From positions 24,216,001 to 24,280,000 of the forward strand of contig CM064428.1 in NCBI GenBank assembly GCA_032690845.1: DNA of 64,000 nt, given 5' to 3'. Shown one piece after another: positions 11,543 to 23,643 of this stretch. The notes below the pieces were generated by a model that worked only from the letters and a program-made list of their open reading frames with translations, was not told the origin of the DNA and made no database searches. Both the position numbers and the translations under genes were made by a program. The stretch comes from Eleusine coracana subsp. coracana. Lineage: Eukaryota; Streptophyta; Magnoliopsida; Poales; Poaceae. Numbering within the stretch: the stretch's first letter is position 1; the number at the start of each line of letters is the position of its first letter.

Positions 11543-12738
11543 ATGGTGCATACTCGGAATCAGGAAGATCCTGAGAGCTCTCAGCAAGGAGCAAATGCTG
11601 AGCCTTCATTAGCTGAAGTCCTGGCCGCTGCACTAAACAGGCAGCAGAATGACGCCGAGCTGCTCCGTCGGCTGGTCGACATCACGTCCCACCTGGATGG
11701 ACGTGGAGGTAACCACAACGACCGCAACAACCAGCCTCGTCAGAGCACTTACTCAGATTTTCTGGGTACCCACCCACCAACCTTCGAGCGTGCCAGAGAG
11801 CCGCTGGACGCCAACCACTGGTTGCGTCAGACCGAGTCTAAATTCGGTCTGCTGGAATGCACTAAGCGCCAGAAGGTGCTGTTTGCCGCCCAACAACTCC
11901 ACGGCTCTGCTAGTGCCTGGCGGGACAACTATGAAGCTTCTCTGCCCGCTAGATGCCGCGTTGAATGGAATGACTTCAAAGCTGCTTTCCGTGCTCATTT
12001 CATCCCCGCTGGACTCATGTAGAGAAAGTTCCAGGAATTTATGGATCTAAAATAAGGAGGGAGGAATGTCCTCCAATATTCTGAAGCTTTCAATCACCTT
12101 GCTCAGTATGCCACTGAGTATGTTAAAACTGAGGAAAAGTAGAGATACGCATTCCTGCGTGGGATGAATGCCACGCTCAAGGAACGTCTAACTTGGCAGA
12201 CGACTGGCACATACAACAATCTGGTCAATGCTGCTATTGTCCAGGAAGGCACTATATGCCAAGTCGAAGAATAAGAACGCAAGAGAAAGGCCTCTACTAC
12301 TGCCTCTGCTGCCCCATAGGCGAAGCATCGCTTGATTTATACTTCACCCACCGGACAACATTTTCGGGCAGCACCGCAGCAACAGCTTTAGCGACGGTTT
12401 AGCCCGGAACTACTCAAGACCATCACAGCAGCAGAACTTCCCACCTCGTGCATCGTACCAATAGCAGAACAATCAGTACCGTGCTCCGTATCAGCAACAA
12501 GGGAACCCGAGTGCTCGTGCCCTACTGCCTGCTGATCATGGAGGCAACTACCCTTGCTACAATTGTGGTTGTACTGGCCACTTTGCAAAGAACTGCACTG
12601 CACCAAGGCGCAACAACAACAGCAACAACAACCAGCGTCAGAACTAGAGCAGGAATGTGAATGCACCATCACGTGGTGCGCAAGTGAACTACACCAATGC
12701 GGAAGATATTCCTCGGGGCGAACCCGTGCTGACCGGTC
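11543..12738 (+). pseudogene. Gag of element A (Tekay-type), broken
   Basis: Starts at ATG 11543 with MVHTRNQEDPE, a typical Tekay/Del Gag start. The Gag core (11750-12200) includes PPTFERAREPLDANHWLRQ and GSASAWRDNYEA. The frame stops at TAG 12020-12022 and again near 12053 (TAA) and 12141 (TAG), and shifts frame before the zinc knuckle. The knuckle CYNCGCTGHFAKNC (CX2CX4HX4C) is intact at 12555-12596, followed by a basic Asn/Arg-rich stretch. Gag would build the particle and bind RNA. The upstream ATG at 11519 is in frame, but similarity begins at 11543. Confidence 0.9.
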
Positions 12739-14736
12739 CTTGCACCTTTTGATTCTGGTGCTACGCATAATTTCATTAGCCAAGCATGTGTTCAAAAACT
12801 TAATCTTCAACCCCAGACTATAGAATGATGCTACATAATTCGTTCCCCCGCTGGGCAAATTAGTGCCAATCAAATAGTGTGCAAAGCTCCTCTGGAAATA
12901 AACAAGAAAATCTACCCCACGGATTTTATCATGCTTAGCCACCAAGGAATTGATTTGATTTTGGGTATGTTCTGGATGAAAACCCATAGAGCCATGCTAG
13001 ACATTGAGCCCCGTATCGTTCACATCAACTCCCTTTTGCATGGAAAAGACACATTTTCTCTAAACATCAATTCATCAAAAGCCTTGATTGTCCATCACTT
13101 GGAAGGGCAATCACTCGAGAACATCCCTGTTGTTTGTGAGTATCCGGATGTATTTCCCGAAGATATCTCTGGCCTACCACCTGACCGTGAAGTGGAATTC
13201 AAGATAGAGCTACAGCCAGGAACTTCTCTGATATCTCGTCGACCTTATAAGATGGCCCCAAATGAGTTGGCCGAAATGAGAAAGCAATTGAATGAGTTAT
13301 TGGAAAAGAGATTCATTCGCCCAAGCACTTCACCTTGGGGCTGCCCTGCTATTTTTGTGAAGAAGAAGGACAAATATCTACGTCTCGTTGTTGATTATCG
13401 ACCTCTCAATGAAGTTACCATAAGTACCCGTTACCACGAATTGATATCCTTTTTGATCAATTAGTTGGTGCTAAGGTATTCTCGAAAATTGACCTCCGTT
13501 CGGGTTATCATCAAATCAAAAATTAGAGAAGAAGATATTCCGAAGACCGCCTTTTCTACTAGATACGGATTGTTTGAGTATCTAGTAATGTTATTCCGAT
13601 TGACAAACGCTCCAGCTCATTTCATGTATCTCATGCATTCGGTATTCATGCTAGAGTTGGACAAATTTGTGGTAGTATTCATTGACGACATCCTCGCCTA
13701 TTCTAAGTCCAAGGAAGAGCATGCTGAACATCTTCGCATTGTTCTTCAACGTCTACGAGATCACAAGTTGTATGCAAAATTCAGCAAGTGTGAATTTTGG
13801 TTGGACCGTGTGCCATTCCTTGGTCACATAGTCTCTACAGAAGGAATCTCGGTAGACCATAGCAAAGTTCAAGATGTGCTAGATTGGAAGCCAACAAAGA
13901 CCATTCACCAAGTACGCAGTTTCCTCGGGCTGGCCGGATATTATCGTAGGTTCATTCCAAATTTCTCTCGACAGACCAAACCCATCACGGAGCTGCTGAA
14001 AAAGGAGAAAAAGTTTGATTGGAACAACAATTGTGAAGAAGCATTTCAAGAACTGAAGAAATTATTGACAACTGCCCTAGTACTGGCTCAACCCGACATC
14101 ACCAAGCCATTCGATGTATATTGTGATGCGTTTGGGACAGGACTTGGATGTGTACTCATGCAAGAAAGTCGTGTCATAGCCTATGCATCTCGACAGCTAA
14201 GGAAGCATGAAGAGCACTACGAAACTCATGATTTGGAGCTAACTGCTGTTGTACTTGCACTAAAAATATGGAGGCATTATTTGCTCGGCAACTTAGTGCA
14301 CATCTACACAGACCATAAGAGCTTGAAATATATCTTCACCCAGACTGATCTGAACATGAGACAGCGTCGGTGGCTAGAACTGATTAAGGATTATAACCTA
14401 GAGATTCATTATCATCTAGGCAAGGCTAATGTAGTCGCCGATGCGTTAAGCAGAAAGGTCCACTGCAACAACTTAGAGCTGGAAGTTCAGGATAGAAATG
14501 ACCGCGAAACTAATTCAGAACCCAGCCTTCACATTTTACCTGCTGTAGTGATTAGCAACCTAAGTGTGCAATCTACTATTCATGAAGAAATCATTGCTGC
14601 ACAGAAAAATGACGTTGGTATGAATCATATCCGTCAAAACATTGAAGGTGGTAAAGCAAAATGCTTTACCCAAGATTCGGACGGTACTCTATGGTTCAAT
14701 AACCGTTTAGTAGTACCAAAAGACTTTGAACCTTGA
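12739..14736 (+). pseudogene. Protease, reverse transcriptase and RNase H of element A
   Basis: The protease active site FDSGATHNFIS begins with Asp at 12751, and its C-terminal LILGMFWM lies near 12955. RT starts around 13180 and is open from 12877. One A appears lost near 13421 and one gained in the A-run at 13517-13521, so about 100 bases are out of frame before the reading frame resumes to 14736. The catalytic FIDD is at 13678-13689. RNase H follows at about 14115-14460 with CDAFGTGLG, HDLEL and YTDHKSL, ending in ADALSRK. The protein would copy element RNA into cDNA. Apart from the out-of-frame patch, the main catalytic motifs are recognisable. Confidence 0.92.
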
Positions 14737-16022
14737 CAGAAAATCTTGGATGAAGCTCATCGCTCCAAGTACTCCATCCATCCAGGTAGTAATAAAATGT
14801 ACCAAGACTTGAAGAAGAATTTCTGGTGGACAAGGATGAAGCGAGAAGTTGCTCGATATGTCGCAGAATGCGATACTTGTCAAAGAGTTAAGGCTAATCA
14901 TTTGAAACAAGCCGGATTACTTCAACCATTGAGTATTCCCGCGTGGAAATGGAAGACATCAGCATGGATTTTATTGTTGGTCTCCCTCTCACTTCTCAGA
15001 AGCATGACTCGATTTGGGTTGTTGTGAACCGACTCACAAAATCTGCGCACTCCCTACCGATTAATAACACCTACAAGATAAAGCAATATGCAGAGCTATA
15101 CATAGCAAGAATTCTATGTCTTCATGGAGTACCCAAGACCATTGTTACAGATCGTGGCTTGTAGTTTGTTGCTCGTTTTTGGGAACAACTGCATGCATCA
15201 CTGGGTACCAAGCTGATTCGGAGTTCCGCTTACCATGCCACCACTGACGGACAAACAGAGCGTGTCAACCAGATTTTGGAAGATATGCATAGAGCATGTG
15301 TTTTAACACATGGTGGTAATTGGGATGAGTATTTTCCTTATGTGGAATTCTCATACAACAATAGTTACCAGGAGAGTTTTAAAAATGTCACCATTTGAGG
15401 CACTTAAGGTCGCAGTTGTAGAACACCGCTAAATTGGTCTGAATCTGGAGAAAGGGTAACCTTTGGTCCCAACCTTGTCAAGGATGCTGAAGAAAAGGTT
15501 CGTATCATTCAAGCTAATCTTAAAGCCGCTAAGTGCCGACAAGAGAAGTATGCAAACAGATGACGTAGGCCACTGTACTTCAACAAGGGTGATTACGTCT
15601 ATCTTAGGGTGTCGCCTATGAAGGGTATCCAACGGTTTGGAGTCAAAGGAAAGTTAGCTCCCCGTTATATTGGACCATTCCAAATTCTGGAGCGATGTGG
15701 AAACGTGTCCTATAAGCTGGAGTTACCCGCTAATCTATCCAGAGTTCATCACACCTTCCATGTCTCTCAGCTTAAGCGATGTCTCAAGCCACCCATCGAC
15801 AAGATTTTGGAAGAATATGACCAACTCCAACACGATCTCACATACTCCGAACAACCCATAAAGATCCTTGACGAGAAAGAGTGCACAACCCATAACAGAA
15901 CCCTAAAATTCTACAAGGTGCAATGGAGTAACCACTCAGAGGACGAGTCGACGTGGGAATCTGAAGAATTCCTGAGTACCCACTGCCCAAACTTTTGGTC
16001 GTCATACATAGGTATGTTTTGA
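14737..16022 (+). pseudogene. Integrase with C-terminal chromodomain of element A
   Basis: A TGA at 14734-14736 (probably CGA originally) separates it from RNase H. The HHCC zinc region, ending CDTCQRVK, lies at about 14755-14895. One base is missing near 14950, just before MDFIVGLP (first catalytic Asp). VTDRG (about 15147) and DGQTERVNQ (about 15245) give the remaining Asp and Glu. A TAG after DRGL and further stops and frameshifts follow near 15390-15560. The end is open from 15609 to TGA 16020-16022 and holds RVHHTFHVSQLK and a chromodomain with ESTWESEEF. In chromoviruses this domain steers integration toward heterochromatin. Confidence 0.9.
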
Positions 16023-16078
16023 CCACCGCACTTCCCTCTAGTTTGCCTTGATTCATAATCTCAGGACGAGATTTCTTT

Positions 16079-16090
16079 AAGGAGAGAGGG
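16079..16090 (+). other. Polypurine tract of element A
   Basis: AAGGAGAGAGGG sits one base before the 3' LTR start TGTGACACC. It would prime plus-strand DNA synthesis. Confidence 0.85.
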
Positions 16091-17168
16091 CTGTGACACC
16101 CCAGGTGTCTGACTTACATTTAACCAACATGAAGAGCATAGATCATGAACAACATAGCATGAAATAATAAGACTCACTCCCTTTTGAGTTAATTCTAGGC
16201 AAATAAAAACCCTGCAACCAAGTTATTGAAGCAATTCAAAAATTTCAATACAACTCATGCCAAATAATTTCATCATCAATTTGGTAGTAATAAAATAGAA
16301 TATTATGAATTTATTGGGCATTTTATCTGCTTGGCAAAACCCTTAATTAATTAATTGATTATTAAGTAACTAATTAATGCATTTAATAAATTATAAAAAT
16401 ATGTTTATGAAAATTTCAAATAAAATTCACCAGAGTGTTCTCCACCATTTAAATAGTTAGTCCACCAAATTTCACCATTTTAGGAAATCCCTAGCTATTT
16501 AATTTCAATTTATTAAAACCCAGCTTTGACCAGGGACTTGGTTGTAAGAAATCTAAAACTCCAGGGGGTGCAGCGCAAAATCCTTTTCTTCTCCCTCCCA
16601 CTGGCGCAAAGCCCTGCCGTCCACCACCAGCACACCGCCTGGGCCGCCTTCACCCCCCACCTCGGTACCCAGCACACGCGACAGTGTCGCCTGCCACCCC
16701 TCTGCCTCGCCTGTGCTGTCCCGTCCTACCGCACGCGCGCCAACGGTCTTTTCCCCCTCCCTTCACACCATCGCCATGGCCGACCGGACGGACTTCAATT
16801 CTGCCCCCTCTTCCTGCTCCCAGGTCCCAACCACCTCGATGACCTTGCGCGGCATCAAAGCGCACCCGCATGTATCACAAACGCAGTGCCCAGCTGCCCT
16901 TTTTGTTCTCTGCTCTCTACTTCCTCTCGTTTCTCCTCTCTGCCCTCTGCTCACCACCAGCATCGAGCTTGAGCTTCACTGCTTCCCCGCTTCCCGACCC
17001 AACCGAGAGCCCCGCGCTCCCGTCCATTTCCCCTCTAGCTCCCCAGGCCACTCACTCGGCAATTCCCTGAGTGTGCTCGATCAATTTGAAGAAAAGCCGA
17101 GGCGAACCCCTCCGGTGAGCTCCTTCATCGCCGGCCAAAATTGGGTTTTCTCGGTGAGTCTCATCGCC

Positions 17169-18925
17169 TTGAAGGACCGAGAAGGCGACCAGAGGGGGGT
17201 GAATGGGAGCCAATTAAAATTCTTCTCAAGAACTTGGCCTATGTCCCAACTACAACCCGAACCAACCTCTAACCATGTCACCAAGATTACACACACCAAC
17301 TTTCGATGTGCTAACCCTAGGAATGACTCAAACCAAAAGGACACATAGCGGAAACACAAGAGAAACAAAAAGGGAATCAAGGAAGATCCAAAAGATCACA
17401 AAACTGAGCCTGACGGAAGTTCCGTGGTGCCCGACGGAAGTTCCGAAGCCCCCGACTGAAGTTCTATCAATCACGGAAGTTCCGAGGAACTGTCACTCAC
17501 GGAACTTCCGTGGTTTTTGACGGAACTTCCGTCATGCTCACGGAAGTTCTGTCCTAGCCACGGAAGTTCTATCCTGGGCAAAACAGCAGCTCCGTTCGGG
17601 AAAGAAAATTACCAAAACCCTATCAAACGAACTCCAAAAATCATGAAATTTGGACCAGATGATCCTCAATACATCAAGGCCCTCCTCTAAAGAGATCCGC
17701 TCCAAAAATACAAGGAATCATCATGAATTTCAGATCTTGTGCCAAGAACACCAAAAAGGGGAAACTTGAGAAATCCTTCAAATCGAAGGTGCTAGAGCTA
17801 TTGATTCGGTCAAGGATCCATAGAGGATTGTTCTAGCTCATCCTAGCAACAAGTTTCTCAAGAAATCTGAACCAAAAACTCATCCAAAAGTGAGATCAAA
17901 AATCACCACGAAAATAGCTCTGAAAATAAGAAAAAGATAATTTTGGGATTCATGTGAAGAGGGAAATCTTGGGCACGAAAATACAAGGAATCATATAAAG
18001 GCTAGGAAGCCACCCTCTTCCTCCCACTCTTTGGAAGAGCAAGAGATGTTTCTCACACACCCTTTCCTCTCCTCTAAAACATGAAGTCCTCTCCTAGCAC
18101 TTTGAATAGAGTCCTAACACAAGGCTAATGGGAAGAGAGGCACCTCTCCCGCTAGCCACACCTCTCCTTATATAGGCCTAGGGTCTATTGTCCACATGAC
18201 CACTCTACCCTTGACCTACATAACACACTCACTTACCACCGGGGGCATAACCATCCATCTTTCACCTCATCGCCCGAATGCCATCGGACGCTTCACATCT
18301 TTGCTTCATCTGGAAGCAAGCTCCATGATGGTGCCACGTGCACCACCAACCACCGCCACCGGTTTTGATGCCCAAACCAGGAAACCGCCTTGCACGCTCC
18401 TCAAAGCATGACTTCTCAATGTTGATGCATGCCACCTTGTCCCGCGATCCTGACCACCGGCAAGTCTCTCCCAGTCCCTGTCCATCGGGCCCCCTTGTCA
18501 CTTGCACCGGCATCCCGTTCGCCTTGACTTGGTCAATACGCCATCTTCATCACCACCACGGTTTTGAGGCTCAACCACGAAACCGTCCGTGCTTCTTGCC
18601 TCTCCACGTGTACGGTGTGGATCACCCTTGACTTCACCCGGCATCCTGATCGTCTGGCCCCAAGTCCCCTACTTGTGCCCGATCCTCTCGCCGTTGACCG
18701 CCAAGTCGACTCCAGTGACCTATACATCATGAGACAAGCAAACAAATTTCCCATCTCCTGCAACATCACCAATATCTCCACCAACTCCGGTTAGTCATAA
18801 CCATGATATGCAAACCCATGCAATCCCTGGATTCTCGCATTTCAACTCAAACACCAAATCCGCTCAAGTCAATTGCTCATCATAAATATAGCAAACCATG
18901 GCACATATCCACATGGTTTCTCACA
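17169..18925 (-). mobile_element. Ty1/copia solo LTR
   Basis: Starts TTGAAGGACCGAG and ends GGTTTCTCACA (plus strand), flanked by TCGCC at 17164-17168 and 18926-18930, a 5-bp target duplication. The same LTR at 26442-28223 is followed by PBS and copia gag on the minus strand, which fixes orientation and class. The A LTR continues on both sides, so no interior remains here. The many overlapping open frames at 18200-18800 on both strands are GC-rich LTR sequence, not genes. Confidence 0.85.
17413..17572. repeat. Array of ACGGAAGTTCCGT palindromes in the copia LTR
   Basis: Eight exact or near copies of the 13-base palindrome start at 17413, 17434, 17455, 17473, 17499, 17520, 17540 and 17560, mostly 20-21 bases apart. 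The duplicate LTR carries the same array at about 26692-26845. Even spacing near two helical turns would suit a protein-binding array, but that is inference. Confidence 0.8.
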
Positions 18926-21412
18926 TCGCCTATCCTTTTTCTCCCACACGCGCAAACCACATACGCGCCTCCCTGACCCTTTTTCTTCTTGTTTTCCCCC
19001 ATTGAGTCGACGGCTGACGCGATGCCGATGGTCCCCTCGTCCCCGTGAAGCCGTAGGGGAAGACAACGATCGATTTCGTGCCCCCTACCCTCTTCGCGAC
19101 CTTGCTGAATTCCACCGCTCTGCCACCTCTCGCCGACGACTACCTCCCGGTGTGAATCCGATTTCGCGAACCCCACCCAACTCTTCGCCTCATCTTACGC
19201 GTCAATTATTTGCGTTCGCGGCGAGATTTCCTCACGTAGGGACGCCGGCGTCGAGCTCTGTCCAAGCTCTGGCAACCCCCGCAGCGGACTGACTGGCGTC
19301 CCGCTGGCACCCAACATGGCACCCACGTGTAGCCGACGTGGAGCTGAGGTGTCGCCTACGTGGCAGTTTAAAACCAGGAAAAATGCCAGAAAAGAACTAA
19401 AACTTCCAAAAATCATAACAAATCGAATATGAATACAAAGAAGCCCAAATAAAGTTTGTTAGGTTCATTTTGAAGTGCTCTAATTTAGTAAAATGTCAAA
19501 ACAATGTCTCTATTAATATATTTTTATTATTTCCTTTAATTGTCCCAACACAAATTAAATCACTAGATATTCTAGGAACCAAATTTAATTCTGATTTTTG
19601 GCATGCTTAGTAAATACGTAATTAGCTACCACCACAATTTTTGGTTTAGTAAAATATGAATTATTTTAGGGTCTGGAAATTATTTAGTGTGTTCACTTAA
19701 ATTAATTCTAGTAATTATTTTATAATTAATTGGCCCCTGCCACTTGGCAAAAAAATCAGCCACACAACTCTCTATGCTCAGTAATTTAATTAATTAAATT
19801 AAATTAATTGCTCATATCACTATTTTACTTTAATAAATGCTAGTAATTAGAATATTAATATCCAGAGGCTATAAATTGGTAAAAATGCAATTCACCTATG
19901 TCTCTGTTCATGATAAATCACTCAAGTCCAGAATCAATTGGTTACTATTTTAATTGCTTGATTGTTCTTAAAAACCTTAACAAACCTAAATAATTGAATA
20001 ACACACATAAAATGATGAAATTTTAAATTGTTTCTTTGAAGCATATGGCTTCGAAAACATAATAATAAATTATTTGACACCAAAGCACGATGTGCTTGCA
20101 TGTATCATATCATTGCATATAACGGTGTTATGACAATACCGTCAACACCTTTGTCATCTTATAGGTAACGACAACCAGGAGCCCGAAGACGATCATCAGA
20201 AGGAGACTGAGTCTCAGGAACAAGAGATTAAAGTCGCTAACACTAGTGTCGATCCAGGCAAGCCCCGACTTTCATTCCCCATTTTATAAAGTTGCTAGCT
20301 ATCAATATTACTAGTGTCTATGATTATTATTGTATTAGGTCATAGGAGTTGATTGGAACCCACTTGCATGATACCCAAATGACCTATACCCCAGTCATTA
20401 GAACTTTGGTAGTATCGGTACTGTGTCGCTTTGCTTAGTAACTACTAGGCGCGATAGATATCATTACTAAGAATGAACTTGACCACTGGAACAGGACTTA
20501 TAAAAGAAGTTTATTTTGATGTCATGACCGGGTAGGGATGATGCATGTGTATGTTTGCAGCAATACATGGGTGTTGACTGTGGTAGCCCTGCCTTGTCGA
20601 GCCTAGGACCCATCCGTGGTCGGCCCCTTGGTCAAGTATTGAATAGTACCAAATGCATGCTAGTCTATGAGCACTAGTAAACTGACGTAGCATTGACGCG
20701 GCAATGAGGACGGTACCTAGTACAGTGGTCGTTGACCCATCTGCTGCTGAAGTGGGCGGTTCATACTGCATAGTACTGTTGGCAGGACGGCATGCCCACT
20801 CGCTGAGGCTAGACCCGGACCGAGTTGTTTTTCATCCTTCCGAAAGGTTGCCACATACGACCTTAATTGGTGCGTATGTGTCATGTATCTCAGGTTATCC
20901 CAGTTGGTGTAAATCAATTGCAATTGTTGTCCCTCGCAGTAATGAATACCACTTGGTCACTGAGTCATCGCATAGTTGCACATGGTACTTGGGAATTGAT
21001 TATGATGCTTAGCATTGATGTTACTATTATTGCTCTTATGTTGTACTTACCTTATGTATTGCTTTATTATCTTAATTGTTGGCTGAGAATGTGCTGCCCT
21101 GGGACATGCAAGTCCCTGAGGGTTGGACTGTCCACTGGGAGTCCGACTCGCCGTAGTAGTATTGATTTGTGTTGCTAGAGTGATGGTTCTCCGGGCAGGA
21201 ATCATTACTATGCTGTATCATCGAGCTCGTACCTCCTTATCGTTATTCGCTTTTGTTGTGTTTTCAAAAACATTATGAACTTGTAATATTCCGCTGCACT
21301 CTAATGACTTAATGATGTAATATTTAACTTTAATTCGAACCAATGTTGTATTATCAAGTGTCTGCATTATCAGCACCATCGGGACCTCGATCCTCCGGGA
21401 AGGGGCGCCACA

Positions 21413-22744
21413 GACCACTCCCGCCGGAGTGCTAGTCCCTTTTGCCACCAATGTGGAGTTCTCGTCCATGAGCCCGCAATCACTCCCGGAGTGCAGACAT
21501 GGTGCGCGTCACCACTGCCACCTAGGCACAAGCTCACCTCCCTCGAGAACCTACCGGACTCTCCGAGCCAACACGGGTTCTCACTAGCGATGCCCATTTC
21601 ACCGGTGGGCTCAAACCGGGTACAAACGTGTGACGGCCTCCACAACCGATCATGATAGGCTCGATCATCGACACCTAACCAGTCTAGGTCTCATCATAGA
21701 CCAAGAGTAATAACCTAGATCACACCCTCAAGGAGACCCTAGCCTTAGATGTGCATCAATGCTCAAGTTACTCTCACTAGCACTCAGTAGATATGCAATA
21801 TCTCCTAATGCTCTCCTCTTTGCCTCTTGGCTCTCACCAAATGCTCCTAGCAATTGCACTGGCCAAGAGATGTCTCCAAGACCCCAGCAACAAAGTTATA
21901 TTGGCTTCCAATCTCTAACTAGTCATTGCTCCATGAAATCAGCTTTCTAGGCCTACTGACCGGACTGTCCAGTCACTGCCTGACCGGACCATCCGGTAAC
22001 AGCAGATCTTGCTCTGATGGCTCTGCCCACTGCTGATATTTGTACTGACCAGACCGTCTGGTCAGACTTTTTGTCTCCATTCTAGAGAGCACCCAATTTG
22101 CGTTCTCCCTGTCTTGGCACGTCTTCATACAGACCGGACCGTCCGGTCTGCTGGCTGGACCATTCGGTCACTATTGATCCTTGCGCAGACAAATTCCTTA
22201 CAAACTACTCTCTATCCACTTAGTGACCGTACAGTCTAGTCTCCACTGACCCCTTTATTTGGTCACTTCATCGAGAAGCTGAAACTCCTCGCCCTCGCTT
22301 GACTTCGTTTCCCGGCTTCTCCGAATAGCTCCTTGGCTTCTCCACTGTCACCTAGTGCATGTGATTTCAGTGAGCATCCATGCATATCACCAACTAGACA
22401 TGACCTAAGAGACATGACCTACACCCCCATGATAGTCCAGTTTTTCCTATGGACTCAAAGCCGTAACAACTAGACAAGTGTTCCCAACACTTTCTCCATA
22501 GCTTGTCCTTAGCTTTGATCCATCTTCATTAACCTTTGGACTTCATCAAGCTCACCAAGCCTCCATGCTTGTGGTCATTGTCACTCATCGCCGCCATCAT
22601 CCATATGATTTGTAATAGAGTTTAGAGATGATTTCTGCATACACAACAGTCGTGTACATATTAGCCCACAATTTCATAGTTGTCATCTATCACCAAAACA
22701 TTCATACCTTGGGGATCCAATCATCAATGGTCATGAAGCTTACG
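21413..22744 (-). mobile_element. Element S LTR (3' LTR, left-truncated), copy I
   Basis: Matches 39124-40198, which has the complete ends TGTAAG...CTTACA. Here the first ~300 bases are absent because element A abuts at 21413. The right end ...GAAGCTTACG is followed by ATCTCCCCCTTTTT, on the minus strand a polypurine tract AAAAAGGGGGAGAT preceding the LTR, so the element reads leftward. A cluster of palindromes of type ACCGGACCGTCCGGT lies at 21957-22170. The PPT style recalls SIRE/Maximus copia elements; class uncertain. Confidence 0.75.
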
Positions 22745-23640
22745 ATCTCCCCCTTTTTGGTGATTGATGACAACCACTACTTATCATAATCTTTGTCATA
22801 AACCAACAGGGCTAAAAGAGCTACACAACAATCGAGAGGAACCACAAAAGCATAAGCAATGAATGAACATGGTCTTACTCAATCAGGCATCATCAAGAGC
22901 TGAGAGGAATAAGAAAGAAGAGCACACTCCAGATGATATGCATGCATGTCATGTGAAGATATTAATAAAACCATAAAGACATGCAATCCATAAGGATTAA
23001 GAACAAGCAATCATCATCATGGAATCATACATAGGAACGAGATCAAGATGAGTCAAACACAAGCGAATAAAAACCATCACTCATCAAAATCCACGGACAT
23101 CGATAAAACCTATCCAAATGTATCTATCTCCCAAAACCAATGTACACGTATGCTCCCTCTAGATACAAGCTACTCTCGATCACATAGGATCACACTCCCA
23201 CTCCCCCTAGACCTATGAGTACTTCTCCCCCTTTGGCAACAAGCACCAAAAAGTGGAAAAAGCAAACATCTATGCGCTCATGGTCGAAGGAGGTGGTGCA
23301 GCGATGTCCTCTAAAAGCTCTGCTCTACGCTGCTCCTGTGCTGGGTCCTGCTACTCTCCCTGAGCCTGTGCCGCCGGAACATGCAACTGCTCAAACAACT
23401 CAAGGTCTACAGGGTACTCAGACCCTCTGTCCTAACCTGCTGGTGGGACTGTGGATGTCTCCTCGGCAACAGTCGCCTGAAGAAGAGCAATGTCATCTGC
23501 ATCCTCCTGAGTGAAACCTCGGCAGACCAGATCCTCTGCTATCTCAGGTGTGACTAGAGGGTTGTCTGTAGCAGAAGAGGGTGTTGTTGTAGCTGACTCT
23601 GGGGCTGTCTGGGAGTCTGCACGTGTGGGGCTGTAGCATA
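22745..23640 (-). pseudogene. Element S: 3' untranslated stretch and C-terminal remnant of its ORF, copy I
   Basis: The minus-strand frame enters from the CRM junction near 23625, includes EIAEDLVCRGFTQEDADD, meets a stop at 23432-23434, and ends at TAG 23270-23272. It is rich in Glu, Gln, Pro and Thr and unrecognised. From 23269 to 22745 I see only AT-rich non-coding sequence up to the PPT. The N-terminal part of the same ORF lies beyond the second CRM copy at 35556-37172. Confidence 0.5.
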
Positions 23641-23643
23641 GAT

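Larger units (their letters stand above)
7191..21412 (+). mobile_element. Element A: Tekay/Del-like chromovirus, nearly full length but decayed
   Basis: The order is: 5' LTR fragment (7191-8268), tRNA-iMet PBS, leader, two extra ORFs, gag, protease, RT, RNase H, integrase with chromodomain, PPT, and a 3' LTR (16092-21412) carrying a copia LTR. The chromodomain at the integrase C-terminus and a DSGA protease place it in the chromoviruses, and the large LTRs of 2.7-3.5 kb suit Tekay/Del. Stops and frameshifts in every coding block make it non-functional. It sits against the truncated LTR of element S on the right, so it probably inserted there. The left flank was lost in the inverted junction at 7190. 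Confidence 0.85.
16092..21412 (+). mobile_element. 3' LTR of element A, interrupted by a copia LTR
   Basis: Begins TGTGACACCCCAGGTGTC and ends GGGCGCCACA. Without the copia insertion it is about 3.5 kb. Zones in order are an AT-rich start, a GC-rich core (about 16540-17168 and 18926-19320), an AT-rich middle and a final kilobase with conserved unique sequence. The GC-rich core is open in several frames on both strands, but the frames differ between copies and I do not call genes there. Relative to the duplicate at 28224-31031 it lacks about 110 bases near 19012 and about 225 bases near 21080. Confidence 0.85.

Noticed and set aside
12388..12987. 199-codon minus-strand ORF opposite gag and protease of element A
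   Set aside because: Antisense shadow: Cys and His runs come from the Gln/Asn repeats of the Gag tail.
18196..18794. Overlapping ORFs on both strands in the copia LTR, repeated at 27494-28092
   Set aside because: They lie wholly inside an LTR and appear twice only because the LTR is duplicated.
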